DNA from: Desulfobacula sp.
GTDB taxonomy: Bacteria; Desulfobacterota; Desulfobacteria; Desulfobacterales; Desulfobacteraceae
Reading direction: 5' to 3'
Assembly: GCA_018702715.1 (NCBI GenBank)
Contig: JABIYQ010000616.1
Coordinates: 1 to 24,716, forward strand
Length of the DNA stretch: 24,716 bases
A program made the position numbers and the translations under genes. Below, one piece after another: positions 14,884 through 22,663 of this stretch. The stretch's first letter is position 1, and each line of letters opens with the position of its first letter. The notes beneath the pieces were generated by a model. It was not told where the DNA came from. It was given only the letters and a program-made list of their open reading frames with translations, and ran no database searches.

Positions 14884-15704
14884 AAGTTTTAGGCTTTATC
14901 ATTGTTTGTTTGACAGGTGCTTTATTGTTATATGGTACAGGAGAATTTCCTGACTGGGGTGATCCTGCCTCTCCTGCCTCCACCCACCTTTCAAATGATT
15001 ATATTGAAAAAGTGGTTGAACAAACCCAGGTTCCTAACCTTGTAACTGCAGTTCTTGCGGATTATCGCGGATTCGACACCATGTTTGAAACTGCTGTTGT
15101 TTTTTGTGCAGGTTTGGCCTGTTTTCTTTTATTAAGAGATTTTAGAGAAAAAAAAGAACGGTTTTATCGGCATACTCCCACAGGGGTTATTCTGCATGTA
15201 AAAGACAGTAAAAAAATTTTAAAGACAGGAAAAGAATTTGAGCACATGGATAAGGATTGGGTTCCTACTGATCTTATTATCAAAACTGTGTGCAGGATTC
15301 TAATTCCGTTTATCCAGATCTATGCCCTTTATGTAGTGGCCCATGGAGATTTTTCCCCTGGAGGGGGTTTCCAGGGCGGCGTTATTTTTGGGTCAAGCCT
15401 GATTCTTTTGGCCATTTCCTATGACTTAAAAACACTTGTTCAGAGGGTCAAGGAAAAAGTTCTTGGCATTTTTGCGGCGGTCGGGGTTTTAGTTTATGTC
15501 GGTATAGCAGCCATTTGTATGCCCATGGGCGGAAATTTTCTGGATTATGCAGCGCTTGCGCCTTTATTGCCGGGAGATCCCCATCATATAAGAGCCTTAG
15601 GAATGCTTGGTGTTGAAATTGGTGTGGGAATTGCTGTTACAGCTGTAATGGTCATCATTTATGTTAATATTGTTTCTGAAGGCAGACACGATGAAGGACT
15701 ATAG
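14880..15704 (+). CDS. mrpB: MbhE-MrpB fusion subunit
   Basis: 274 aa starting at TTG 14880, which overlaps the preceding stop; AGGAGG is about 8 bp upstream. Residues 1-90 match MbhE (LTGALLLYGTGEFPDWGDP; VTAVLADYRGFDTMFETAVVF). A charged linker of about 45 residues follows, then MrpB/MnhB (about 135-270): RILIPFIQIYALYVVAHGDFSPGGGFQGGVIFG and HHIRALGMLGVEIGVGIAVTAVM. In many operons these are two proteins. The fusion, with the separate MbhD gene, replaces the C-terminal part of MrpA plus MrpB. Confidence 0.87.
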   Translation: MKVLGFIIVCLTGALLLYGTGEFPDWGDPASPASTHLSNDYIEKVVEQTQVPNLVTAVLADYRGFDTMFETAVVFCAGLACFLLLRDFREKKERFYRHTPTGVILHVKDSKKILKTGKEFEHMDKDWVPTDLIIKTVCRILIPFIQIYALYVVAHGDFSPGGGFQGGVIFGSSLILLAISYDLKTLVQRVKEKVLGIFAAVGVLVYVGIAAICMPMGGNFLDYAALAPLLPGDPHHIRALGMLGVEIGVGIAVTAVMVIIYVNIVSEGRHDEGL

Positions 15705-15712
15705 GTAAGATT

Positions 15713-16129
15713 ATGGAAGATTTATTAGCCCTGATAGTGGCAAAATACAACTATTGGCTGTATGTGGTTTTAATGATGATCGGCCTTTATGCCATGATTG
15801 CAAAAAATAATCTGATAAAGAAACTGGTGGGAATGAACATCTTTCAAACGGCTATTATTCTTTTTTACGTCTCCATTGGATACAAGCAGGATGCCACCAT
15901 ACCTATTATTCAAAATGCCCATGGCGGACAAGATGCCCACAATGCCGTGATCCATGCAGCAGATTATATAAATCCTTTACCCCATGTTTTAATGCTGACC
16001 GCCATCGTAGTCTCTGTTGCTACTTTTGGCGTTGCAATGGCCTTAGCTGTAAGAATTTACCAGCGGTATCAGACTCTGGAAGAAGATGAACTCAGGATGC
16101 GCCTAGTTGATATCGGGCCGGAAGAATAA
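15713..16129 (+). CDS. mrpC: Mrp-type antiporter subunit C (NuoK-like)
   Basis: 138 aa with three spans: NYWLYVVLMMIGLYAMIAKNNLIKKLVGMNIFQTAIILFYVSIG, then a roughly 30-residue loop with HGGQDAHNAVIHAADY, then PLPHVLMLTAIVVSVATFGVAMALAVRIY. The NLIKKLVGMNIFQTA and PLPHVLMLTAIVV motifs define MrpC. The His/Asp-containing loop is longer than in minimal NuoK proteins, as is common in MrpC. It lies 8 bp after mrpB and 3 bp before the next gene. Confidence 0.9.
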   Translation: MEDLLALIVAKYNYWLYVVLMMIGLYAMIAKNNLIKKLVGMNIFQTAIILFYVSIGYKQDATIPIIQNAHGGQDAHNAVIHAADYINPLPHVLMLTAIVVSVATFGVAMALAVRIYQRYQTLEEDELRMRLVDIGPEE

Positions 16130-16132
16130 ACT

Positions 16133-17623
16133 ATGGATAATTACCCTGCACTAATTGTTGTAACACCACTTTTAGCCGCTCTTTTAGCCGGGCTTGCCGC
16201 CTGGATTAAAGAACGATTATCATATCCAATTGCTTTGATTGGTCTTGCCATCTCAATGTTTGCTGCATTTAAAGTTTTGATGCAGGTTATGGCTCAAGGA
16301 ACCATAACTTATAGAATGGCCGGATGGGCACCGCCAATGGGCATTGAATATTCAATTGATCTTTTAAATGCCATGGTTTTGATGATTGTTGCAAGTATTG
16401 CCTTTTTTAATTTGATTGCAAGTTATAAAAGCGTTGTTCAGGAAACAAATGACAGAGCGGGTTCATTTTATACGATTTATCTTTTGTTTGTCACGGGACT
16501 TTTGGGCGTCACAGCCACAGGTGATCTGTTTAACCTGTATGTGCTCATTGAGATCACCTCATTAACCAGCTATGCCATGGTAGCCCTGGGAGACAGGGAC
16601 AGAGGACCGCTGGCAAGTCTGAATTATGTTTTTATAGGGGTTATTGGTGCCAGTTTTTATCTTTTGGGGGTGGGATATCTTTATATGCAAACCGGCTCCT
16701 TGAATATGGCTGATGTCGCCAATATATTGACGGGACTCCATGGATCATCAACCATATTAGTGGCATTTATCCTGTGCATGATAGGTATCTGGATCAAAAT
16801 GGCTCTTTTCCCCATGCATGTCTGGTTACCCAATGCCTATTCATATTCGCCCGTGGCGTTTGCAAGGATCGTTGCCCCTTTAATGACAAAGGTGATGGTT
16901 TATGTGATGATAAGATTGATGATCACGGTATTTGGGTATGATTATATTTTTGAAACCCTGAATATTGCCGATGCCGTTGTCTGGCTGGCAACCCTGGCTG
17001 TCCTTGCAGGTGCTATAATGGCACTGGCCCAGAAAAACCTGAAAAAAATGCTCACTTATATCATTGTGTGTGAGATCGGGTATATGGTAGGGGGAGCGTG
17101 GATTGGCAATCAGCTTGGCATGACCGGCGCTATTTTGCACATCTTAAATGATGCTTTAATGACCTTTGCCCTTTTCCTTGCTGTCGGGAACATGGTTTAT
17201 AAACTTAAAACGGTTGATTTGATTGATTTGAAGGGTCTGTTTGGCAAGATGCCATGGACCATGGCAGGATTTGTATTGGCAGCATTCAGTATCATAGGTG
17301 TGCCGCCGACATGTGGGTTTTTCAGTAAATGGTATCTGATACTGGGGGCATTTGAGGCGGGAGCATATCATTTTGCAGCAGCCCTTGTTATTTCAAGCCT
17401 GGTCTGCGCGGTTTTGTTTTTTAAAGTATTTGAAATCTGCTTTTTTGAACCCATGTCCGAAGGTCATGGCCATGGGGATTTAACTCCCCCTGTTAAAATT
17501 GAGGAAGCACCTTTATCTATGTTGATTGTCTCCGGGCTTGTAAGTCTTTCCTTGATTGTTGCAGGGCTGTACTCAGGTACTATTGTAAATACTGTCATTC
17601 TTCCTTTCTTAAAGTTACAATGA
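16133..17623 (+). CDS. mrpD: Mrp-type antiporter subunit D (first NuoN/M-like subunit)
   Basis: 496 aa with about 14 spans, a proton-conducting membrane transporter domain. The ion-path residues are present: TM5 Glu140 (NLYVLIEITSLTSYAMVAL), TM7 Lys222 (IWIKMALFPMHVWLP), TM8 Lys253 (LMTKVMVYVMIRL), and later a Lys in CGFFSKWYLI. The WLPNAYSYSPVAF signature follows TM7. A short cytoplasmic His-rich segment (EGHGHGDL) sits before the last spans. This is the canonical MrpD by position after mrpC. Confidence 0.9.
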   Translation: MDNYPALIVVTPLLAALLAGLAAWIKERLSYPIALIGLAISMFAAFKVLMQVMAQGTITYRMAGWAPPMGIEYSIDLLNAMVLMIVASIAFFNLIASYKSVVQETNDRAGSFYTIYLLFVTGLLGVTATGDLFNLYVLIEITSLTSYAMVALGDRDRGPLASLNYVFIGVIGASFYLLGVGYLYMQTGSLNMADVANILTGLHGSSTILVAFILCMIGIWIKMALFPMHVWLPNAYSYSPVAFARIVAPLMTKVMVYVMIRLMITVFGYDYIFETLNIADAVVWLATLAVLAGAIMALAQKNLKKMLTYIIVCEIGYMVGGAWIGNQLGMTGAILHILNDALMTFALFLAVGNMVYKLKTVDLIDLKGLFGKMPWTMAGFVLAAFSIIGVPPTCGFFSKWYLILGAFEAGAYHFAAALVISSLVCAVLFFKVFEICFFEPMSEGHGHGDLTPPVKIEEAPLSMLIVSGLVSLSLIVAGLYSGTIVNTVILPFLKLQ

Positions 17624-17655
17624 ATATGATTATACTAATAAAGGTGAACCAATAA

Positions 17656-19131
17656 ATGGAAACCATTATCTCAATTAAACCTCTTTTGGCAGTTTTGGTC
17701 TCTCTTTTTGTCATTCCCGTGCTGGTCTCTTCTTCCGGCAAACCCAATGTAAGGGAATCGTGGATCTTTGTTGCTGGAATTATCAAGCTTATTCTTGTCC
17801 TTTCCATGCTTCCCATCATTCTTGAGGGAAAGCAAATTGCTCTGACCTTGTTTGAAATTGCTCCCGGTGCAGCCATTGCATTCAGGGTTGACGGACTTGG
17901 GATGCTTTTTGCCATTGTGGCCTCAAGCCTTTATATCGTGACATCCATTTATTCCATTGGATATATGAGAGGGCTTAAAGAACATGGACAAACGCGTTTT
18001 GTTTGCTTTTTCGCCCTGGCTATTTCAGCCACGATTGGTGCTGCATTTTCCGCCAACCTGCTGACACTTTATCTTTTTTATGAAATTTTATCTTTGGCTA
18101 CATATCCTTTGGTTACCCATCATCAGGATGCAACTTCGAGAATTTCAGGGCGAAGATACTTAACCTTTATTTTAGGCACATCCATCGCACTGGTTTTGCC
18201 CGCAATGATCTATTGTTATCATGTTACAGGAACTCTGGAATTTTCCACTGCCGGTATTTTTACCGGCCAATTGTCAAAACCCGCTGCTACAGTATTGCTG
18301 TTAATGTTTGTTTTCGGATTTGCCAAGGCAGGAATCATGCCCTTTCACTCCTGGCTTCCGGCTGCAATGGTTGCGCCTACACCGGTCAGCGCTCTTTTGC
18401 ACGCTGTAGCCGTCGTAAAAGTTGGCGTATTTTCCATAGTCAGGGTGGTGACAGGGATTTTCGGTGTGGATCTTTTGGCAGATTTTAATTTGGGAATTGT
18501 GGTGATGAGTATCGCGTCTTTTACCATACTTGTTTCTTCATGTATCGCACTTTCCCAGGATGAACTCAAACGCAGACTGGCCTATTCTACAATCAGCCAA
18601 TTGTCCTATATTATATTTGGTGTTGCACTTTTATCTCCCCAGGGGCTTTTGGGTGGGGTCATACACATTGCCATGCATGCCTTTGGAAAGATTACATTGT
18701 TTTTTTGCGCAGGGGCTATTTTTGTGGCAACAGGCAAAAAATATATCAGCCAGATGAGCGGATTAGGTAAAAAAATGCCCTTTACATTTGCTGCGTTTTT
18801 TATAGGCGCTTTAGGCGTGATAGGACTGCCACCAACCGGCGGGTTTTATAGTAAATGGAATTTGATTTTAGGCACACTTGAAGCACAGCAGACAATCTTC
18901 ATGCTGGTCCTTTTGGTATCATCATTTTTAAATGCATTCTATTTTCTGCCAATTGTGTATAAAGGTTTTTTCGGGAAAAGTGAAGAAGAAGAAGACAATA
19001 TTCCCGTAAAAATCCAGGAAGCAAACCTGTGTCTTGTCATTCCTTTGATCATAACTGCAGTCATTTCAATTGGTTTATTCTTTTATCCGACTATTTTTGT
19101 CAATCTGATAAAACTAGGTTTGGGTATTTGA
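17656..19131 (+). CDS. Second antiporter-like subunit (MrpD/NuoM type)
   Basis: 491 aa with about 14 spans. All key residues are kept: Glu143 (LYLFYEILSLATYP), Lys224 (GFAKAGIMPFHSWLPAAM), Lys255 (AVAVVKVGVFSIVR) and a Lys in GGFYSKWNLI. The PTPVSALLHAVAVVK motif is closer to NuoL/MrpA/NuoM than to the first D subunit, so it may replace the N-terminal channel domain of MrpA. It lies 32 bp after mrpD. Confidence 0.85.
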   Translation: METIISIKPLLAVLVSLFVIPVLVSSSGKPNVRESWIFVAGIIKLILVLSMLPIILEGKQIALTLFEIAPGAAIAFRVDGLGMLFAIVASSLYIVTSIYSIGYMRGLKEHGQTRFVCFFALAISATIGAAFSANLLTLYLFYEILSLATYPLVTHHQDATSRISGRRYLTFILGTSIALVLPAMIYCYHVTGTLEFSTAGIFTGQLSKPAATVLLLMFVFGFAKAGIMPFHSWLPAAMVAPTPVSALLHAVAVVKVGVFSIVRVVTGIFGVDLLADFNLGIVVMSIASFTILVSSCIALSQDELKRRLAYSTISQLSYIIFGVALLSPQGLLGGVIHIAMHAFGKITLFFCAGAIFVATGKKYISQMSGLGKKMPFTFAAFFIGALGVIGLPPTGGFYSKWNLILGTLEAQQTIFMLVLLVSSFLNAFYFLPIVYKGFFGKSEEEEDNIPVKIQEANLCLVIPLIITAVISIGLFFYPTIFVNLIKLGLGI

Positions 19132-19156
19132 TTCAAGAATTTTAAAGGTTAGAAAT

Positions 19157-19309
19157 ATGAATAACAAAGATGAAAATGAAAAAGAAGATTGGGAAATGAT
19201 TGGGCATGACCCCGTACCAGGATATAGAATCGCTTTTTATATCGCTATTGCGGCTTCTGTGATTTATTTGATATTTGCTTTTTCATCGGGTGGCGGTTCA
19301 GGCCACTAA
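19157..19309 (+). CDS. 50-aa single-span membrane miniprotein in the Mrp operon
   Basis: A small gene: an acidic N-terminal half (KDENEKEDWEMIGHDP), one hydrophobic span (YRIAFYIAIAASVIYLIFAF) and a Ser/Gly/His tail. It lies 25 bp after the second D-like subunit, in the same direction. AAAGGTTAG precedes the ATG, a modest ribosome-binding signal. I do not recognise a family. Its place inside a complete antiporter operon and its clear topology argue for a real accessory subunit, comparable to small subunits of complex I-like machines; that function is inference. Confidence 0.6.
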   Translation: MNNKDENEKEDWEMIGHDPVPGYRIAFYIAIAASVIYLIFAFSSGGGSGH

Positions 19310-19371
19310 AGATTTTTTTTGAGGCCAATCTGAATGATGAGAAAGGTTTAATTTTATACAAGGATGCAATA

Positions 19372-19617
19372 ATGAAAAAAGAACTTTCAATCTTTGATAA
19401 TCCAAAAAATGTTAAAAAACTATTGATTATATTTTATTGTTCTCTGGTCATTTTGTTTATAGCAGAATTTTTTATCGTTCCACATCCGGCATTCTCATTT
19501 GAGCATGTTAAAGGGTTTTCTGCTGTTTATGGTTTTTTTTCATGTGTTCTGCTGATCTTTCTTGCAAAAATTTTAAGATTAATTGTGATGAAAAAAGAGA
19601 ATTACTATGACAAGTAA
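19372..19617 (+). CDS. 81-aa two-span membrane protein in the Mrp operon
   Basis: Two spans (LLIIFYCSLVILFIAEFFIV and AVYGFFSCVLLIFLAKILRLIV) joined by a short loop PHPAFSFEHVKGFSA, with charged cytoplasmic ends. AAGGA lies before ATG 19372. It overlaps the start of the 590-aa subunit by 11 bp, a strong sign of coupling. Family knowledge: similar small proteins with a hairpin and an HxxF...GF-Y loop accompany large NuoL/M-like subunits in some Mrp operons, but I cannot name it. Confidence 0.7.
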   Translation: MKKELSIFDNPKNVKKLLIIFYCSLVILFIAEFFIVPHPAFSFEHVKGFSAVYGFFSCVLLIFLAKILRLIVMKKENYYDK

Positions 19618-21379
19618 TATGTTTCCTCCCGCAATAATATTTATTTTGGGCTCTTTTCTGATTCCTTTTTTAAAAGGAAAGACCAAGTCCATTTATATGC
19701 TCTTAATTCCAGTGGTTGCCTTTTATGTCCTGTTGAATATTCCACAGGGGAATATCTGGACATTCGAGTTTTGGGGTTACGAGCTTATTCTGGGACGAAT
19801 TGACAAGCTTTCATTGGTCTTTGGCTATATCTTTACAATAATGGCGTTTCTCGGTGTTTTGTTTGCACTGAAAGTAAAAGACGACCTTCAGAATGTTTCC
19901 GCTATTGTTTATGCCGGTGCTACTTTAGGTGTTGTTCTGGCAGGAGATTTTTTGTCCCTGTATCTTTTCTGGGAAGTCATGGCAGTGAGTTCAACGTTCC
20001 TGATAATTGCATCAAGAACCCCAGAATCAAGAAAAGCAGGTATGCGGTATATCCTGGTGCATTTGATCGGTGGCCTTTTCCTTTTGGCCGGGATTGTTCT
20101 TTACACCCAGAAGACAGGAACAATTGCCTTTGATTATATCGGTCTTTCCGGAATAGAGTCTTATCTCATTTTTATTGGTATCGCCCTGAATGCCGCTGCC
20201 ATTCCGCTTCATGCATGGTTGCCCGATGCATATCCCATGGGAACGCCTACAAGTACTGTTTTTTTAAGTGCTTTTACAACAAAATCTGCCGTATATCTTT
20301 TGATCAGGACTTTCCCGGGAGCGGATCTGCTGATCTGGATCGGGGCCTTTATGGTATTTGTACCGATATTTTATGCAGTGCTTGAAAATGATATTAGAAG
20401 GGTGTTGGCCTATAGTCTTTTAAATCAGATTGGATTTATGCTCGTGGGTATCGGCATCGGTTCACAACTAGCTTTGAATGGTGCTGTGGCCCATGCTTTC
20501 TGTCATATTCTATATAAGGGTCTGCTTTTCATGGCGGCAGGATCTGTTCTGCAGATGACAGGAAAAATCAAGTGTACGGAAATAGGGGGTCTTTATAAGA
20601 CCATGCCGCTAACCTGTTTGTTCTGTATCGTCGGCGCAGCATCAATATCAGCGTTTCCCTTATTTTCAGGCTTTGTTTCAAAATCAATGATAGTCACGGC
20701 TACTGTCAATGAAAAAATGGTTCTAGTCTACCTGATTTTGCAATTTGCCTCGGCAGGTGTTTTCCATCATGCTGGTATTAAGGTTCCTTTTTTTACTTTT
20801 TTTGGACATGATTCTGGAATCAGGGCTAAAGATCCGTCATGGAACATGACATTAGCAATGGGAATAGCTGCATTTGCATGTATCTTCATAGGGGTTTTCC
20901 CTCAGCCACTATATAATCTCTTACCCTTTACTGTCGATTATATACCTTATACGGGTGCACATGTTGTCGGCCAACTCCAGCTTTTAATGTTCGGAGCACT
21001 GGCATTTGCCCTTTTGATTCTTTCTGGATATTATCCCCCGGAAATTAAATCCATTAACCTTGATGTTGACTGGACCTATAGGAAATTAGGCCGGGGTGCC
21101 TATATGGCTTTGGATATAGGATTAAATGCAATAAACCGGATGTCTGAAAGTATTTTAATGACCTTTGTAAAGGGTTTTGCTTCCTTTTTTAATCGTGCTG
21201 CCATAAATTTAGCCTTGTTTGTATCCGTCAATATATGGCTGGTTCTGGGGTATAGGGATAAGCGTCTGGAAATTAAGAAAAACAGATTGTACAATGACAT
21301 AACTAAAGGAACTCTGCCCATAGGTATTGGTGCAGCAGTTGCAATATCCTTTATTATTATTGTGTTTATATTAACTTAG
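19607..21379 (+). CDS. Third, 590-aa antiporter-like subunit with Asn in place of the TM7 Lys
   Basis: Proton-conducting transporter family with about 14 core spans plus a C-terminal extension (about residues 480-590) that starts DVDWTYRKLGRGAY and ends in an extra membrane helix. TM5 Glu123 (LYLFWEVMAVSS) and TM8 Lys226 (SAFTTKSAVYLLIR) are conserved. At the TM7 site, where NuoL/M/N have Lys, it has Asn195 (GIALNAAAIPLHAWLPDAY). The SGFVSKSMI Lys is present. From memory, N-A-A before PLHAWLPDAYP recurs in a subgroup, so it is a family trait and not a one-off mutation. Its pumping may differ from that of the other two subunits. The ATG overlaps the preceding gene. Confidence 0.85.
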   Translation: MTSNMFPPAIIFILGSFLIPFLKGKTKSIYMLLIPVVAFYVLLNIPQGNIWTFEFWGYELILGRIDKLSLVFGYIFTIMAFLGVLFALKVKDDLQNVSAIVYAGATLGVVLAGDFLSLYLFWEVMAVSSTFLIIASRTPESRKAGMRYILVHLIGGLFLLAGIVLYTQKTGTIAFDYIGLSGIESYLIFIGIALNAAAIPLHAWLPDAYPMGTPTSTVFLSAFTTKSAVYLLIRTFPGADLLIWIGAFMVFVPIFYAVLENDIRRVLAYSLLNQIGFMLVGIGIGSQLALNGAVAHAFCHILYKGLLFMAAGSVLQMTGKIKCTEIGGLYKTMPLTCLFCIVGAASISAFPLFSGFVSKSMIVTATVNEKMVLVYLILQFASAGVFHHAGIKVPFFTFFGHDSGIRAKDPSWNMTLAMGIAAFACIFIGVFPQPLYNLLPFTVDYIPYTGAHVVGQLQLLMFGALAFALLILSGYYPPEIKSINLDVDWTYRKLGRGAYMALDIGLNAINRMSESILMTFVKGFASFFNRAAINLALFVSVNIWLVLGYRDKRLEIKKNRLYNDITKGTLPIGIGAAVAISFIIIVFILT

Positions 21380-21392
21380 CAACGGGGCCTGC

Positions 21393-21899
21393 ATGGTAAA
21401 AATAGAAGATTTAAAACGTATCAACCTGTTAAAGAATTTTCCAGATCATCTGCTAGAAATAATTGCCAACGAAGCCCAGTTGAGTATTTTTGGCACAGAT
21501 ACGCAATTAATAGCGGTTAAAGAGCCGGTTGCAACATTTTACATGTTAATTATGGGCCAGGTCGCCGTAAAAAGAGAACTTACACCTAAGATGGATATTA
21601 TCCTGGATAATATTCAGTCTGGATCTTCTTTTGGTACCTCTGCATTAATTGAGGGATCGACAGCATCTTATACTGCAGTTTGCCAGGAACCCTGCGAAGC
21701 GATTACCCTCTCAGGAACGCGTATGCAGCAGCTTTTTAAAGAAAATCATGAACTGGCCTACCTTATGATGCTTGGAGTAGCAAAACAGTATAAAAATAAA
21801 ATGGATACACGGGCGCAGATGATCATGAAAACTTTAAATGAAAATCCTGAATTAAAAGAAGATATTAATGACATTGAGAACCTTACCCTGGTGATATAA
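21393..21899 (+). CDS. Stand-alone cNMP-binding-fold protein 1
   Basis: 168 aa. The double-stranded beta-helix of the CRP/FNR sensor domain spans about 5-125 (LLKNFPDHLLEIIANEAQL; FYMLIMGQVAVKREL; SFGTSALIEGSTASYTAV), then a helix and an acidic tail. There is no HTH, so it is not a transcription factor on its own. The phosphate-binding cassette lacks the FGE glutamate and the Arg that contact cyclic nucleotide, so canonical cAMP binding is doubtful. It carries VCQEPCE. It is 13 bp after the third antiporter subunit, so it may act as a regulatory partner of the complex. Confidence 0.75.
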   Translation: MVKIEDLKRINLLKNFPDHLLEIIANEAQLSIFGTDTQLIAVKEPVATFYMLIMGQVAVKRELTPKMDIILDNIQSGSSFGTSALIEGSTASYTAVCQEPCEAITLSGTRMQQLFKENHELAYLMMLGVAKQYKNKMDTRAQMIMKTLNENPELKEDINDIENLTLVI

Positions 21900-21953
21900 A
21901 GGAATAGATTTACTAACCTTTTTGTTAGGCCCCATAAGATAGGACACAGAAGA

Positions 21954-22421
21954 ATGGTTGAAAAAGACATACTGGAAAAAATAGTTTTCCTTAAAGATTT
22001 GCCGGAACCTGTACTTGAGAAAATTGGTAATATAGCGCATCTTGAAACATTTGATGAAGAAGGCATTCTATTTCGCCAGAATCAGGAACAAATCTTCTTA
22101 TATATGCTGGTATCCGGAAAAGTCTTTTTAAACTGCAGATCAACTTTAGGAAGGTCTTTGACTTTAGATGAAGTATTACCGGGAAGGACATTTGGGGTTT
22201 CTGCCTTAATGGGAGAAACATCAAGCACATTTACCGCAGTTTGTGTTGAACCCTGTGAAATTATCACAATATCAGGTGAAAAGATGCGTGAATTGTTTGA
22301 AAATGATTTTAAAACAGGACATACTTTAATGCTGAAAGTGGTGAGTATTTTTAGATCAAGAATGAAGATGCATACCCGTCAGTTCTTACATTCATTGGCA
22401 ACACATCCTGAAATTATTTAG
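21954..22421 (+). CDS. Stand-alone cNMP-binding-fold protein 2
   Basis: 155 aa, a paralogue of the preceding protein, with the same layout (FLKDLPEPVLEKIGNIAHL; FLYMLVSGKVFLNCR; TFGVSALMGETSSTFTAV) and no HTH. The cassette Glu and Arg are again missing, and VCVEPCE aligns with VCQEPCE. It lies 54 bp after its twin. Conserved loss of the same ligand residues in both copies, with retention of the C-x3-C pair, suggests a shared, different ligand or redox sensing (inference). No clear terminator follows. Confidence 0.75.
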   Translation: MVEKDILEKIVFLKDLPEPVLEKIGNIAHLETFDEEGILFRQNQEQIFLYMLVSGKVFLNCRSTLGRSLTLDEVLPGRTFGVSALMGETSSTFTAVCVEPCEIITISGEKMRELFENDFKTGHTLMLKVVSIFRSRMKMHTRQFLHSLATHPEII

Positions 22422-22442
22422 TGTTTGAACGAAAACTCACCC

Positions 22443-22562
22443 ATCTACTGCGTTGCTGCAAAAGTTTGCCAAATTATAACAATGGCCTCATGTACAGGAG
22501 TACACTCCGGTTTCAAACTTGTATGCATGCGCATCTCTTCGAGCCTTGCGCCTTGTATATGG
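22443..22562. repeat. Palindromic, MITE-like intergenic repeat
   Basis: Between convergent genes. The centre is TGTAC-AGGA-GTACA (22491-22504), enclosed by AAGTTTG (22462-22468) and CAAACTT (22514-22520), with looser complementarity between CATCTACTGCG (22443) and CGCCTTGTATATG (22550). From memory, elements of the form CTACTGCGTTG...CATGTAC...GTACAC...CGCCTTGTA are scattered in many proteobacterial genomes. The plus frame crossing it (22421-22762) is spurious. The rest of the 22422-22663 gap shows nothing else. Confidence 0.6.
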
Positions 22563-22663
22563 GCAATTTTGTGAGCTTTGCTCCTCTACGAGCCACCCAA
22601 ACACGGGTTGCGGGTAGCATTGTGAATTATTCCCTATATGGTTGCCATTCTGGCTTGTTCATT

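Noticed and set aside
13448..21379. Membrane-bound hydrogenase (MBH) operon
   Set aside because: The E-F-G-MbhD-MbhE/B-C-D order matches, but no hydrogenase or NuoB/C/D/I-like subunits are present; an Mrp antiporter fits.
21393..22421. CRP/FNR transcription factors
   Set aside because: Both proteins end after the sensor fold; no helix-turn-helix follows.
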